64,000 nt of DNA from Mesorhizobium huakuii. GTDB lineage: Bacteria; Pseudomonadota; Alphaproteobacteria; Rhizobiales; Rhizobiaceae. The translations under genes and the position numbers were made by a program. Location: assembly GCF_014189455.1 (NCBI RefSeq), contig NZ_CP050296.1:868001-932000 (forward strand), given 5' to 3'. Below the pieces are notes generated by a model that saw nothing but the letters and a program-made list of their open reading frames with translations, had not been told where the DNA came from and ran no database searches. How positions within the stretch are numbered: the stretch's first letter is position 1; each line of letters opens with the position of its first letter. This document shows positions 16,960-26,660 of the stretch, piece after piece.

Positions 16960-19900
16960 TCAGCGCCGCTTCGCCACCCGCGTTTCGCGCGGCTTGGGTG
17001 GCGGCGGTGCCTGCACGACCTCCGCCCGTGGCCCGGCCGCCAGCGCCGGCTCGGCGGCGGGCACGACGATTTCAGGATCGGCCTTGCGGCGCCAGAACCA
17101 CCTGAGGTGGCTGAACCGGCTGAGATAGATGTAGATGACGGGCGTGGTGTAGAGCGTCAGGAACTGCGACAGGAGCAGGCCGCCGACGATGGCGATGCCC
17201 AGCGGCCGGCGAAGCTCGGAGCCAGCGCCGCTGCCCAGCGCCAGCGGCAGGCCGCCGAGCAGGGCTGCCATCGTCGTCATCATGATCGGTCGGAAGCGCA
17301 GCACGCAGGCCTGGTAGATGGCCTCCTGCGCCGTCATGTTGCGTCGTCGCTCGCCCTCCAGCGCGAAGTCGATCATCATGATCGCGTTCTTCTTGACGAT
17401 GCCGACCAGCAGGATGACGCCGATCAGCGCGATCAGCGAAAAATCATAGCCGAGCGCCATCAGCGCCAGGAAGGCGCCGACGCCCGCCGACGGCAGCGTC
17501 GACAGGATGGTGAGCGGGTGCACGAAGCTCTCATAGAGGATGCCGAGCACGATATAGACGGCGATGATAGCCGCCAGGATCAGATAGGGCTGGTTGGCCA
17601 GCGATGACTGGAACACCTTGGCCGAGCCTTGATAGCGTGTCGTCAGCGCCGGCGGCAGGATCATCGACCCTTCGAGCTTCTGGATAGCCGTGATCGCGTC
17701 GCCGAGCGAATGCCCGGCCGCCAGGTTGAACGACAGCGTCACCGCCGGAAACTGGTCCTGGTGGTTGATCGTCAGCGGCGATACCGACGTCTCGTAATGC
17801 ACCAGCGCCGACAGCGGCACCATCTGGCCGCTGGTGCTGGAGCGCACGAACAGGCGGGCCAAAGCCGAGGCGTCCTCCTGGAAGCGCGGCTGCAACTCCA
17901 GCACGACATGGTGCTGGTCGAGCTGGGTGAAGATCGTCGCCACCTGGCGCTGGCCGAACGCATCGTAAAGCGTGTCGTCGACCGCCTGCGGCGTGATGCC
18001 GAGCTGGCCGATCAGGTCGCGGTCGATCTTCAGCGTCATCCGCGGCGCTCTCGCCTGCAGGTCTCCGGTCACATCCTGCAATTCGGGCAAGGTCTGCAAT
18101 TTGGCCAGCATGATCGGCGCCCATTTGAACAGCTCGTTCACGTCGGGGTCCTGCAGCGTGTACTGGTACTGCGTCTTGCTGACCCGCGCGCCGATCTGCA
18201 CGTCCTGGCGAGCCTGACCGAACAAAGCGATGCCCTCGACCTTGGTCGCCGCCTTGCGCAGGCGGTTGATCACCTGCGTCGCCGTCGAATGGCGCTCGCG
18301 CAGCGGCTTCAGGTCGATCATAAGCCGGCCGCTGTTGACGGTCGGGTTGGCGCCGACCCAGTAATAGACCGTCTGCACGTCCGGGTCGGCGGTCACCACC
18401 TTGGCCAGTTCGTGCTGGCGCAGCACCATGGCGTCGTAGGAGATGTCCTGCGCCGCTTCGGAACTCCCGGAAATGGTGCCGTTGTCCTGCTGCGGGAAAA
18501 ATCCCTTCGGGATGATCTGGTAGAGATAGACGGTGGCGCCGAGCGTCGCCGCCATGAACAGCAGCATCACCGGCTTGTGGTTGAGCACCCAGCGCAGGCC
18601 GACCTCATAGACGTGCAGCATGCCGGCAAAGGCGGATTCCAGCGCTCGCGACGCGATGTTCTCGCGGGCGTTATGGTCGATCGGCTTCAACAGCCAGCCG
18701 CACATCATCGGCGTCAGCGTCAGCGAAATCAGTCCCGACATCATGATGGCGATGCTGACGGCGACCGCGAATTCGCGGAACAGCCGGCCGATCAGGCCGC
18801 CCATCAAAAGCAGCGGGATGAAGACGGCGACCAGCGACAGCGTCATCGAGATGATGGTGAAGCCGATCTCGCGCGATCCGCTCAGCGCCGCCTGCAGCGG
18901 CGTGTCGCCATTCTCGATATGGCGGATGATGTTTTCCACCATGACGATGGCGTCGTCGATGATGAAGCCGACGGCGATGGTCAGCGCCATCAGCGACACG
19001 TTGTCGATCGTGTAGCCAAGCAGATACATCGCCGCGCAGGTGCAGAGCAGCGACACCGGAATGGTGATGCTGGGGATGAGCGTGGCGCGCACATGCCGCA
19101 GGAACAGGAAGATGACCAGCACGACCAGGCCGATGCTGATCGCCATGGTGAACTGCACCTCGGACACGGACGAGCGGATCGTCTGCGTGCGGTCGCCCAG
19201 GATCTGCATCTTGACCGACGGCGGCAGCGTGCGCTGCAACTCGGGCAGCGCATCCTTGATCAGCTGCACCGTCTGGTTGATGTTGAAGCCGGGCTGCTTG
19301 TGGACATCGATGATGACGGCCCGCTGGCTGCCCAGCCACGCCGCCTGCCTGATATCCTCGACGCCGTCTATGGCCGCGCCAATGTCGCTGACGCGGACCG
19401 GCGCGCCGTTGCGGTAGGCGATGATCACCGAATTGAACGAGGCCGCGTTGGACAGCTGGTCGGTGGCGGCGAGCGTCAGCGATTGCCTGGGGCCGTTCAG
19501 CGTGCCCTTCGGCGCGTTGACGCTTGCCGTCGCTATCGCGGCGCGGATGTCTTCCAGGCTGAGGCCAAGCGCCGCCGCGGCCGACGGGTTGACCTGGATA
19601 CGGACCGCCGACTTCTGCTCGCCATGGAAGTCGACGAGCCCGACGCCGGTGATCCGCGACAACTGCAGCGCCAGATAGTTCTCGACATAGTCGTCGACCT
19701 TGTCGATCGGCAGGTCGGCCGAGGTGACGGCGATCGACATCAGCTGCGCATCGGCCGGATTGGCCTTCTCGTAGGTCGGCGGGCTGGGAAGGTCCTTCGG
19801 CAGGTCGCCGCTGGCGGCGCTGATCGCCGTCTGCACATCTTGTGCTGCGCCGTCGAGGCTGCGGTCGAGGTCGAATTCGACCTGGATCGAGGTGCGCCCG

Positions 19901-20157
19901 AGCGAACTGCTCGAACTGATCGACGTCACGCCCGAGATCAGCGCCAGCTGCCTCTCCAGCGGTGCCGCGACCGTCGTCGCCATCGTCTCGGCGTTCGAAC
20001 CCGGCAGGTTGGCCGAGATCTGCAGCGTCGGGATTTCGACCTGCGGCACGCCGGCGATCGGCAGCAGGAAATACGCCACCAGCCCGACCAGCGTCACGCC
20101 GATGGCCAGGAGCGTGGTGGCGATCGGCCTGACAATGAAGGGCGCTGAAATGTTCAT
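16960..20157 (-). CDS. RND multidrug efflux permease (HAE1, MdtB/MdtC-like)
   Basis: A 1065-residue inner-membrane pump with twelve membrane helices and two large periplasmic loops. The proton-relay pair of TM4 is in GFIIDDAIVMVENI, and the second-half repeat carries GIVKKNAIMMIDFAL. The N-terminus SAPFIVRPIATTLLAIG matches MdtB/C-type permeases rather than AcrB. It forms a two-gene operon with the adaptor gene, 4 bases apart. No outer-membrane channel gene is nearby, so a TolC-like protein elsewhere is implied. The proline-rich C-terminal tail is probably disordered. Confidence 0.93.
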   Translation of the reverse strand: MNISAPFIVRPIATTLLAIGVTLVGLVAYFLLPIAGVPQVEIPTLQISANLPGSNAETMATTVAAPLERQLALISGVTSISSSSSLGRTSIQVEFDLDRSLDGAAQDVQTAISAASGDLPKDLPSPPTYEKANPADAQLMSIAVTSADLPIDKVDDYVENYLALQLSRITGVGLVDFHGEQKSAVRIQVNPSAAAALGLSLEDIRAAIATASVNAPKGTLNGPRQSLTLAATDQLSNAASFNSVIIAYRNGAPVRVSDIGAAIDGVEDIRQAAWLGSQRAVIIDVHKQPGFNINQTVQLIKDALPELQRTLPPSVKMQILGDRTQTIRSSVSEVQFTMAISIGLVVLVIFLFLRHVRATLIPSITIPVSLLCTCAAMYLLGYTIDNVSLMALTIAVGFIIDDAIVMVENIIRHIENGDTPLQAALSGSREIGFTIISMTLSLVAVFIPLLLMGGLIGRLFREFAVAVSIAIMMSGLISLTLTPMMCGWLLKPIDHNARENIASRALESAFAGMLHVYEVGLRWVLNHKPVMLLFMAATLGATVYLYQIIPKGFFPQQDNGTISGSSEAAQDISYDAMVLRQHELAKVVTADPDVQTVYYWVGANPTVNSGRLMIDLKPLRERHSTATQVINRLRKAATKVEGIALFGQARQDVQIGARVSKTQYQYTLQDPDVNELFKWAPIMLAKLQTLPELQDVTGDLQARAPRMTLKIDRDLIGQLGITPQAVDDTLYDAFGQRQVATIFTQLDQHHVVLELQPRFQEDASALARLFVRSSTSGQMVPLSALVHYETSVSPLTINHQDQFPAVTLSFNLAAGHSLGDAITAIQKLEGSMILPPALTTRYQGSAKVFQSSLANQPYLILAAIIAVYIVLGILYESFVHPLTILSTLPSAGVGAFLALMALGYDFSLIALIGVILLVGIVKKNAIMMIDFALEGERRRNMTAQEAIYQACVLRFRPIMMTTMAALLGGLPLALGSGAGSELRRPLGIAIVGGLLLSQFLTLYTTPVIYIYLSRFSHLRWFWRRKADPEIVVPAAEPALAAGPRAEVVQAPPPPKPRETRVAKRR

Positions 20158-20161
20158 GGCG

Positions 20162-21292
20162 CTAGTTCGCCGCCTGGGCCGGCCCGGTCACGTCGACCAG
20201 GTCTCCTTCCTGGATGCGATACTGGCCGTCGGTGACGACGGTGTCGCCGGGCTGAACGCCTTCGCCCACGACGGCAAGCTCGGCATTCGAATAGGCCACC
20301 GTCACCGGCCGTTTGACGATGTGCCTGTCCTTGCCGACCACGAAAGCATAGGTCCCGTCCGGACCGCGCACAATCGCCGTCACCGGGACTGTGACCACGC
20401 CGCGCTGCAATTCGACCTGGACGCGGACATTGACGAACTGTCCCGGCCACAGCAGGTCATCGGCATTGTCGAAGACGGCGCGTATCCTGATTGTCGCGCT
20501 GGCGCTGTTGATCTGGTTGTCGACAACACTCAGGCTGCCGGTGGCCAGTTGTTGGCCGCCATTGTCCTGCGCGACCACCGGGGCATTGCCTGCCTTCATC
20601 ACGGTCTGGATACGGGGCAGCGCGTCGGATGGCAGCGAGAAGTCGACGGCGATGGGGTGGATCTGGTTGATGCGGACAATGCCGCCCGTGTCGCTGGCGC
20701 GGATGATGGCGCCGGCGTCGACCGTGTGGATGCCGGCGCGGCCGTCCAGCGGCGAGCGGATCTGCGTGAAGCGCAGCTGGATCTGCGCGATGTCGATGGC
20801 GGCCTGGTCGACCTTGCCGGTCGCCTCGAGCTGCGCCACGGCGGCCTTGGCCGTGTCCAGCGCCTGGGTCGAGCCGACGCCCTTGGTGGTCAGCGTCTGC
20901 GCCCGGGCAAGGTCGAGCCTGGCGTTTGCCAGCGACACGTCGTCCCGCGTCTTGGTGGCCTGGGCTTGGGCAAGGGCGGCCTGCAGGGGCTCGGGGTCGA
21001 TCTCGGCAAGCAGGTCGCCGGCATGCACATCCTGGCCATCGGCGAAGTCGAGCTTGACGAGCTGGCCGTCGATGCGGCTGGTCACGGTCACGCTGCGCAG
21101 CGGCACAACCGAGCCGAGACCGACCAGGGATATTGGAACATCGCCGCGGCGCGCCACATCGGCCACCACCGGGATGGCGGTGTCGGCCGCCAGGGCGCGA
21201 TCGATGGCCGAGACGTTTGCCAGGCCTGGAATCAGCAAACCAAAGGCCACGGCCCGAAGGATTCGGGAGGCCTGGCACCAGTCGGCGGTCAT
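20162..21292 (-). CDS. RND efflux periplasmic adaptor (MdtA-like)
   Basis: A 376-residue membrane-fusion protein. An N-terminal signal-like segment is followed by barrel-sandwich half-motifs (GQLVKLDFADGQDVHAGDLLAEID), an alpha-helical hairpin (about 100-160) and the second lipoyl half (IRSPLDGRAGIHTVDAG). It would bridge the permease to an outer-membrane channel. First gene of the efflux operon, and divergent from the phosphatase-like gene; no local regulator is present. Confidence 0.92.
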   Translation of the reverse strand: MTADWCQASRILRAVAFGLLIPGLANVSAIDRALAADTAIPVVADVARRGDVPISLVGLGSVVPLRSVTVTSRIDGQLVKLDFADGQDVHAGDLLAEIDPEPLQAALAQAQATKTRDDVSLANARLDLARAQTLTTKGVGSTQALDTAKAAVAQLEATGKVDQAAIDIAQIQLRFTQIRSPLDGRAGIHTVDAGAIIRASDTGGIVRINQIHPIAVDFSLPSDALPRIQTVMKAGNAPVVAQDNGGQQLATGSLSVVDNQINSASATIRIRAVFDNADDLLWPGQFVNVRVQVELQRGVVTVPVTAIVRGPDGTYAFVVGKDRHIVKRPVTVAYSNAELAVVGEGVQPGDTVVTDGQYRIQEGDLVDVTGPAQAAN

Positions 21293-21525
21293 GCGCGGTC
21301 TCTCGTCCGTCCGGCTCTAGGTTATGGACTTGAACAATGGACGTGCGGCGAGTTGCTGACAAACCACGGTCCCGTGACCTGTATCCTGCGGGGGCAAACC
21401 TTTCCGCCGCATCACCGCTGGCTTACCAATCCGTAAGGTCCTTTGCCAACGAGTTTTCATGAACCTGTCATGTCCACTTGCCTATCCTTGATCCATCGCG
21501 GGGTTGCGAGATGAGGGACACTTCA

Positions 21526-23058
21526 ATGAAAAAATTATCTCTAGCGCTGGCTGCGGGTACGCTGTCGGCGGCGTTGGCTGGCGCGCTGTTTGACTCCAGC
21601 GCCGTTGCCGCACCTTACAAGCATGTACTGCTCATCAGCGTCGACGGGCTTCATGCGCTCGATCTGGCAAACTATGTCGCCGCAAATCCGACAAGCTCGC
21701 TCGCCGCGCTCGCCCATACCGGGATCTTCTATCCGAATGCGCTCGCCAGCGCCCCGTCCGACTCGTTTCCTGGCCTTGTGGCACAGGTAACCGGCGGCAC
21801 ACCGAAATCGACGGGCGTGTTCTACGACGACAGCTACGACCGCACCTATTTCGCACCGGCCTCGGATTGCAAGGGCGAGCCGGGCGCCGAGGTGGCTTTC
21901 GCCGAGAACATCGACGTCGACGCGACGCGCCTTGATGGTGGTGGCAAGCCCGGCGACTACCGCAGCCAGATCGACCCGGCAAAGCTGCCGATGACGCTGA
22001 TCAACGGCAAATGCTCGGTGGTCTATCCACATGATTTCGTGCGGGTCAACAATGTCTTCGAAATCGTGAAAGCGCATGGCGGCCGCACGGCCTGGTCCGA
22101 CAAGCACCCGGCCTACGAATGGCTGAACGGACCTTCGGGCAAAGGCGTCGACGACCTCTACGCGCTGGAACAGGACAGCTTGATCCCCGGCACGAAGGTC
22201 AAGACGACGGGCAGCTTCAAGGCCGAGCGTGACTTCGATGAAGCGCGTGTCCATGCGGTGATCAACGAAATCAAGGGCCTCGACAGCACCGGCGCGCATC
22301 CCGCTGCGGTTCCGACGCTGTTCGGCATGAATTTCCAGGCGGTGAGCGTGGGCCAGAAGCTTCCCAAGGCCGGTCCTGGCGACGAGGCCGGTCTGGTCGG
22401 CGGCTATCTGGATGCCAGCGGCGCGCCGAGCAATGGTCTTGCCGGGCAGCTCGCCTATGTCGACGGCGCCCTCGGCGAACTGATGGCTGCACTCAAGGGC
22501 AATCATCTGGCCGACTCGACCCTGATCATACTTGCCTCGAAGCATGGCCAGTCGCCCATCGACCCAGCATCGTTCCAGCCTCTGGACGATGATCCCTATA
22601 CGAAGACACCGGGCTATGCCTTCCACATCGCCGACGACGCCGCGCTGATCTGGCTCAAACCGCAAGACAGGGTGAAAAACCTCGCGGCCGCGCAGGATTA
22701 TCTCGAGAAATCGAGCAAGGCTGAAGGCATCGCCCAGATCCAGCCGCCGAATGCGCTTGCTCTCGCCTATCAGGATCCGGCCACCGACAGCCGTACGCCC
22801 GACTTCATAGCCACCGTCAATCCAGGCGTGGTCTACACATCCGGCTCGAAGATTGCCGAGCACGGTGGTGCCAATGTGAACGACCGCAACGTGGCGCTTC
22901 TCATCAGCGCTCCTTCGCTCAAGCCGAGGTCGGTGCCAGCTCTGGTGCAGACGACACAGGTAGCTCCCACCATCCTGCGGGCTCTTGGCTATGACGCGAA
23001 CGAACTCCAGGCTGTGAAGCTCGAAGGCACCCAGGAGCTGCCGGCGGCACCTTTCTAA
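21526..23058 (+). CDS. Secreted alkaline-phosphatase-superfamily hydrolase
   Basis: A 510-residue protein with a Sec signal peptide (KK, then a hydrophobic core, AVAA near 27). The metal-binding start HVLLISVDGLH and the nucleophile region PSDSFPGL correspond to the nucleotide pyrophosphatase/phosphodiesterase branch; ASKHGQSPID and AEHGGAN hold later metal ligands. ATG at 21526 follows AGGG and gives a clean signal peptide. It would hydrolyse phosphodiesters in the periplasm. A hairpin follows the stop. Confidence 0.82.
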   Translation: MKKLSLALAAGTLSAALAGALFDSSAVAAPYKHVLLISVDGLHALDLANYVAANPTSSLAALAHTGIFYPNALASAPSDSFPGLVAQVTGGTPKSTGVFYDDSYDRTYFAPASDCKGEPGAEVAFAENIDVDATRLDGGGKPGDYRSQIDPAKLPMTLINGKCSVVYPHDFVRVNNVFEIVKAHGGRTAWSDKHPAYEWLNGPSGKGVDDLYALEQDSLIPGTKVKTTGSFKAERDFDEARVHAVINEIKGLDSTGAHPAAVPTLFGMNFQAVSVGQKLPKAGPGDEAGLVGGYLDASGAPSNGLAGQLAYVDGALGELMAALKGNHLADSTLIILASKHGQSPIDPASFQPLDDDPYTKTPGYAFHIADDAALIWLKPQDRVKNLAAAQDYLEKSSKAEGIAQIQPPNALALAYQDPATDSRTPDFIATVNPGVVYTSGSKIAEHGGANVNDRNVALLISAPSLKPRSVPALVQTTQVAPTILRALGYDANELQAVKLEGTQELPAAPF

Positions 23059-23088
23059 GCCGATCTAAGCCGAGGATCATAGCGTTTG

Positions 23089-23124
23089 ACGATTGGCCGC
23101 CGGGCATGCTCGGCGGCCAATCGT
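23089..23124 (+). terminator. Hairpin after the phosphatase-like gene
   Basis: Perfect 13-base arms (ACGATTGGCCGCC / GGCGGCCAATCGT) with a 10-base loop, 30 bases after the stop, followed by TTTGC. A good terminator candidate with a weak T-tract. Confidence 0.55.
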
Positions 23125-23346
23125 TTGCGATCGGCAATGTTTGCAGACAGGTGACCGCATCGCTGATGGCTGGCTGCACCGGAATGGCCTGACATTGGCG
23201 CGAATTCCCAAACTGCCCTTGCCTGGCCTTCATCCGCATCAAGCTGGCCCTGTGACGGAGCGGCTAGCGAACTTATATCAAGGTCAGCCCGACAAGGCTC
23301 CCGCCACCCCAAGGGCACCGGCACTTGCACAACAGGTCAGATCATC

Positions 23347-23796
23347 ATGTACAAACATCTGCTCATCGCCACCGACGGATCGGAACTGGCCGACAAGGGC
23401 GTTGCCCATGGCCTCACATTGGCGAAAGGCATCGGCGCCACCGTCACCTTTGTCACCGTCTCGGAACAATTCCCGATCTTCGCCTGGGGCGGCGCCATGG
23501 CCGGCTTTGCCGCGGGCGATGAACTGGCCACCTATCAGGAAGAGGCGCGCAAATACGGCAAGGAGGTTCTGGCCAAGTGCAAAGCTTCAGCCGACACGGC
23601 CGGCGTGTCCGCCAAGGTGGTCCATGTCGAGGACAAAAGGCCAGCCGAAGCGATCCTGGAACTGTCGCAGGCGCAAGGCTGCGACCTCATCGTGATGGCC
23701 TCACACGGCCGCCGCGGGCTGGGCAAGCTGCTTCTCGGCAGCCAGACGGCGGAAGTGTTGTCCTATACCACAATCCCGGTGCTGGTGGTTCGGTAG
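23347..23796 (+). CDS. Universal stress protein (UspA family)
   Basis: A 149-residue cytosolic protein with LIATDGSELADKGV at the start and the ATP-loop region ASHGRRGLGKLLLGSQTAEVL at the end. The first Gly of the G-x2-G-x9-GS signature is Ala here, so nucleotide binding may be altered. The central FAWGGAMAGFA insertion is usual in rhizobial USPs. Monocistronic. Role in stress survival inferred from family only. Confidence 0.9.
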   Translation: MYKHLLIATDGSELADKGVAHGLTLAKGIGATVTFVTVSEQFPIFAWGGAMAGFAAGDELATYQEEARKYGKEVLAKCKASADTAGVSAKVVHVEDKRPAEAILELSQAQGCDLIVMASHGRRGLGKLLLGSQTAEVLSYTTIPVLVVR

Positions 23797-23909
23797 ACGT
23801 TCTCCCAAGCTGGAACCGGCTTTCGGAATCATGCTCGAATAGACAGCCAGGGCGCTCCCGGCGCGGACGCGCCAAAATTCGTTCGACCGTGCCCGGAGGA
23901 AAGCAACGA

Positions 23910-24467
23910 ATGGCGGATGACGGTCGCACCAGGATAATCCCCGGAAGAACGGCGGAATCGGCGGCCATGCTGGCGGACGTCAAACGGGCGATGGCGATCA
24001 CCGCCCGTCTCAACCGTTTGACGTTCAACGACGCAGCCGAAGTCCGCGCCGTGTTCAGCGAACTCATCGGCAGACAAGTGGATGACAGCTTTCTGCTGAT
24101 CCCGCCCTTCTACACGACCGGCGGGGCCGACATCCGCGTCGGCCGCAATGTCTTCATCAATCAGAACTGCACGTTCTATGATCTTGGCGGGCTCGACATC
24201 GCCGACGATGTGCTGATCGGGCCGAATGTCAGCCTCATCACCTCAGGCCATCCACTCGAACCGTCACGGCGGCGCGCCTTCACCACCGCAAAGCCGATCG
24301 TCATCGAACGCAACGTCTGGATCGCCGCCGGCGCGACGGTGATCGGTGGCGTGACGGTGGGCGAAAACTCTGTTGTCGCGGCGGGCTCGGTGGTCACGAA
24401 GAACGTTCCCCCGAACACGCTTGTGGGTGGAAACCCGGCGCGGGTTATCAGGTCGATTGCCGAGTGA
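23910..24467 (+). CDS. Left-handed beta-helix O-acetyltransferase (maltose/galactoside type)
   Basis: A 185-residue acyl-CoA-dependent transferase. The N-terminal helical part (about 1-60) is followed by hexapeptide repeats (VFINQNC, VLIGPNV, VIGGVTVG, SVVAAGSVVTKNVPPN). The catalytic His is in LITSGHPL. GGAGG precedes the ATG. It should act as a trimer on a sugar hydroxyl; the acceptor is unknown. It converges on the TSUP gene with 8 bases between. Confidence 0.88.
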   Translation: MADDGRTRIIPGRTAESAAMLADVKRAMAITARLNRLTFNDAAEVRAVFSELIGRQVDDSFLLIPPFYTTGGADIRVGRNVFINQNCTFYDLGGLDIADDVLIGPNVSLITSGHPLEPSRRRAFTTAKPIVIERNVWIAAGATVIGGVTVGENSVVAAGSVVTKNVPPNTLVGGNPARVIRSIAE

Positions 24468-24475
24468 GGGCAACC

Positions 24476-25225
24476 TCACCGCAGCGCCTCCAGCGCGAGA
24501 TACACCCCAAGCGCCAGCAGCCCGACGAAGAACACCGTGCGAAAAGTCTCGACGCTCATTTTCTGGCGCAGCGCCTGGCCGATGAACATGCCGGCCAGCG
24601 CCGGCAGCAGCGCCAGGATCGACCCTGTCAGTTGCGCCGTCGGCGACGCCAGTGCTCCCGTCCGGAACAGGCCAATAGCAAGGGCCGCCGTCGAGACCGT
24701 GAAAGACAGGCCGAGCGCCTGGATGAGATCTTCTTTCTCCAGCCGCAGCGATTGCAGATAGGGCACCGCCGGGATGACGAAGACGCCGGTGGCGCCGGTG
24801 ACCAGCCCGGTCGCCACGCCGGCCAGCGGTGACATCAAGGCCTCGTGGCGCGCCGGCGTGATGAAGCCAAGCCTGAGCAGGCCGAGAATGGCGTAAAGCA
24901 CAAGGGCTGCGCCGAGCCCCGCAGAGGCCGCGCCCGCATGTGCGCCGGTCAGCACCCCTGCCCCGGCGACGGTGCCCAGCAGGATGCCGGCCATCATCGT
25001 CCACAGCCGCTTGCACAGGCCGCCGAAAGATGGACCGGTAAACAACTGCCAGAGATTGGTGACCAGCGACGGGATCAGCAGCAAGGCGGCGGCCTCGGCC
25101 GGCGGCATCGTCACCGCCAGCAACCCCATCGCCACGGTCGGCAACCCCATGCCGACGACGCCCTTGACGAAGCCGGCGGCGAAGAAGACGGCACAGATCC
25201 AGGCGGTGATGCCGGCACTCAGCAT
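24476..25225 (-). CDS. TauE/SafE (TSUP) family membrane permease
   Basis: A 249-residue inner-membrane protein with seven to eight helices and the internal two-fold repeat of the family (GFVKGVVGMGLPTVAMGLL and GLVTGATGVFVIPAVPYL). Members move sulfite, sulfonates or related organic anions. It lies 21 bases after a small gene on the same strand and may be co-transcribed with it. The substrate is unknown. Confidence 0.88.
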   Translation of the reverse strand: MLSAGITAWICAVFFAAGFVKGVVGMGLPTVAMGLLAVTMPPAEAAALLLIPSLVTNLWQLFTGPSFGGLCKRLWTMMAGILLGTVAGAGVLTGAHAGAASAGLGAALVLYAILGLLRLGFITPARHEALMSPLAGVATGLVTGATGVFVIPAVPYLQSLRLEKEDLIQALGLSFTVSTAALAIGLFRTGALASPTAQLTGSILALLPALAGMFIGQALRQKMSVETFRTVFFVGLLALGVYLALEALR

Positions 25226-25246
25226 GACCGCACCTGCACCACGGGA

Positions 25247-25456
25247 TCAGTCATGCAGCAGCATGTCCGTCGCGTCGGCGTCGGGTCGGGGTTTCGCCGG
25301 CGCGGCATCGGGGCTGATTGAAGCCGCCGTTGTCGTACATCCCCGCAACCCGGGCTGTGCCTGCGCCATGGCAAGCGAAGCCACAGCGACGGCCAGCACG
25401 ATCGCCATGCTTTCAAGAAGTCCGAGCCCTTGCTGGCCTGAGGTCTTGTCACTCAT
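25247..25456 (-). CDS. Small membrane or exported protein (69 aa), hypothetical
   Basis: GGAG sits 7 bases before ATG 25456. The product has a short polar start, a hydrophobic segment (LESMAIVLAVAVASLAMAQA, about 14-33) that could be a signal anchor, and a polar tail with one Cys. It ends 21 bases before the TSUP gene. No family recognised; the ribosome site and membrane segment are the case for it being real. Confidence 0.5.
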   Translation of the reverse strand: MSDKTSGQQGLGLLESMAIVLAVAVASLAMAQAQPGLRGCTTTAASISPDAAPAKPRPDADATDMLLHD

Positions 25457-25526
25457 CGCATATCTCCATCGCAAAAGATTTGACGGACATGCGGCTCGCG
25501 CACAACGTGAAAGTTGCGCTGTCAGC

Positions 25527-25770
25527 CTTCGCCTCGGCGGCCATCTGCACATCCGCATCCGCGTGCCCGGCCTCGACAATGTCTGCCGGCTGGTCGCGCA
25601 AGGCGCGGGCATCGCCATCGTGCCGGAAAGTGCCGCGCGCCGCTCGGCCCGCCGGCTTCGCAGCCTGCGGCTCAGCGACGACTGGGCGACGCGCCAGCCC
25701 AACCTCTGCGCCCGCAGCTTCGACGAGCTGACACCACAGGCGAAGCTGCTGGCGCGGCGCTGGCGTGAAC
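25527..25770 (+). pseudogene. LysR-family regulator, C-terminal remnant (copy 1)
   Basis: About 80 codons in one frame match the end of a LysR effector domain: HLHIRIRV, GAGIAIVPESAARR, LRLSDDWATR and SFDELTPQAKLL. No start, DNA-binding domain or normal stop is present; upstream the frame becomes meaningless. It fills the otherwise empty stretch 25457-25793. The second half is repeated at 27557. Confidence 0.7.
25608..25752 (+). repeat. Direct repeat, copy 1 (LysR C-terminal segment)
   Basis: 145 bases that recur in the same orientation at 27557-27694. Hand alignment shows five substitutions and one 7-base deletion in copy 2. The two copies bracket the SDR and AraC genes almost exactly. Confidence 0.8.
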
Positions 25771-25793
25771 AGAGAGGGTGGCCTGCCGGGCCT

Positions 25794-26516
25794 TCACCAG
25801 GGCAACGGACCCTCATCGTAGAAATAGCCGCCGGTCGGACCATTCTCGTCCAGGGTCGCCAGGCGAACAATGATCTCGGCCGCCTGCTCCACGGTGCGAT
25901 AGCCAGTGTGTCCGTTGAAGTCCGTCGCGGTATAGCCGGGATCGGCCGAATTGACCTTGATATCAGCCGCGGCAAGCTCCTTCGAGAAGGCAACGGTGGC
26001 GGCGTTTAGCGCCGTCTTGGAGCTGTTGTAGCCAAGGATATTGATCGCATAAAATTCATTGGCCGGATCGGTCAACCCGCCGAGTGACCCCAGCCCGCTG
26101 GAAACCATCACCACATTGGCGCGCGGAGCTGCCTTGAGCAGCGGCAGGAAGGCCTGAGTGGTGCGGATCGGGCCAAACACATTGACCTCGTAGACATCCT
26201 TGATGATGGCTATGGGCTCTTCGCTGGGAGCGAGCATTGAGCCGAGGACGCCGGCATTGTTGACCAGCACATCGAGACGTCCGTCCTCCTGCAAAAAGCG
26301 CGTGGCGGCCGCCTTGACGCTGGCGTCGCTGGCGACGTCGATATCCAGCACGCGCACGTCATGGCCCTTCTGCCTGAGCGCGGCTGCCGCCGCTTCGCCG
26401 CGTTCCCTGTCGCGGCTGCCCAGCCAAACCCTGTAGCCGGCTTCGCCCAGCCGGCGCGCGGTTTCGTAGCCGATGCTCTTGTTGGCACCGGTCACCAATG
26501 CGGTCTTGTCGGTCAT
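25794..26516 (-). CDS. Short-chain dehydrogenase/reductase
   Basis: A 240-residue SDR with VTGANKSIG near the start, NNAG at about 86-89, Ser139/140, and Tyr163 and Lys167 in YNSSK. The motif set and length resemble carbonyl-reductase-like SDRs common in rhizobia and actinobacteria. ATG 26516 has GGAG six bases ahead, whereas ATG 26522 has it directly adjacent, so 26516 is preferred. Divergent from the AraC gene at 26661, the likely regulator. Confidence 0.88.
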   Translation of the reverse strand: MTDKTALVTGANKSIGYETARRLGEAGYRVWLGSRDRERGEAAAAALRQKGHDVRVLDIDVASDASVKAAATRFLQEDGRLDVLVNNAGVLGSMLAPSEEPIAIIKDVYEVNVFGPIRTTQAFLPLLKAAPRANVVMVSSGLGSLGGLTDPANEFYAINILGYNSSKTALNAATVAFSKELAAADIKVNSADPGYTATDFNGHTGYRTVEQAAEIIVRLATLDENGPTGGYFYDEGPLPW

Positions 26517-26660
26517 TTCCATCTCCAGTTTGATCCGTGGTTGGTCTGCGGCAGAGATGGTGCGGACCGCTGGCCGCCGCGTGCCGAAAACTGGTAAGTT
26601 CTTGCCTATTCCTGCCGGAAGCTTGATTGCCGGCCGTGCCGATGCGATCTACAGGCTGTG

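Noticed and set aside
17629..20148. Very long open frame (839 codons) on the plus strand opposite the RND permease gene
   Set aside because: Antisense shadow of a GC-rich gene: composition dominated by Arg, Asp, Gln and Gly, with no domain pattern or ribosome site. The RND motifs on the other strand are unmistakable.
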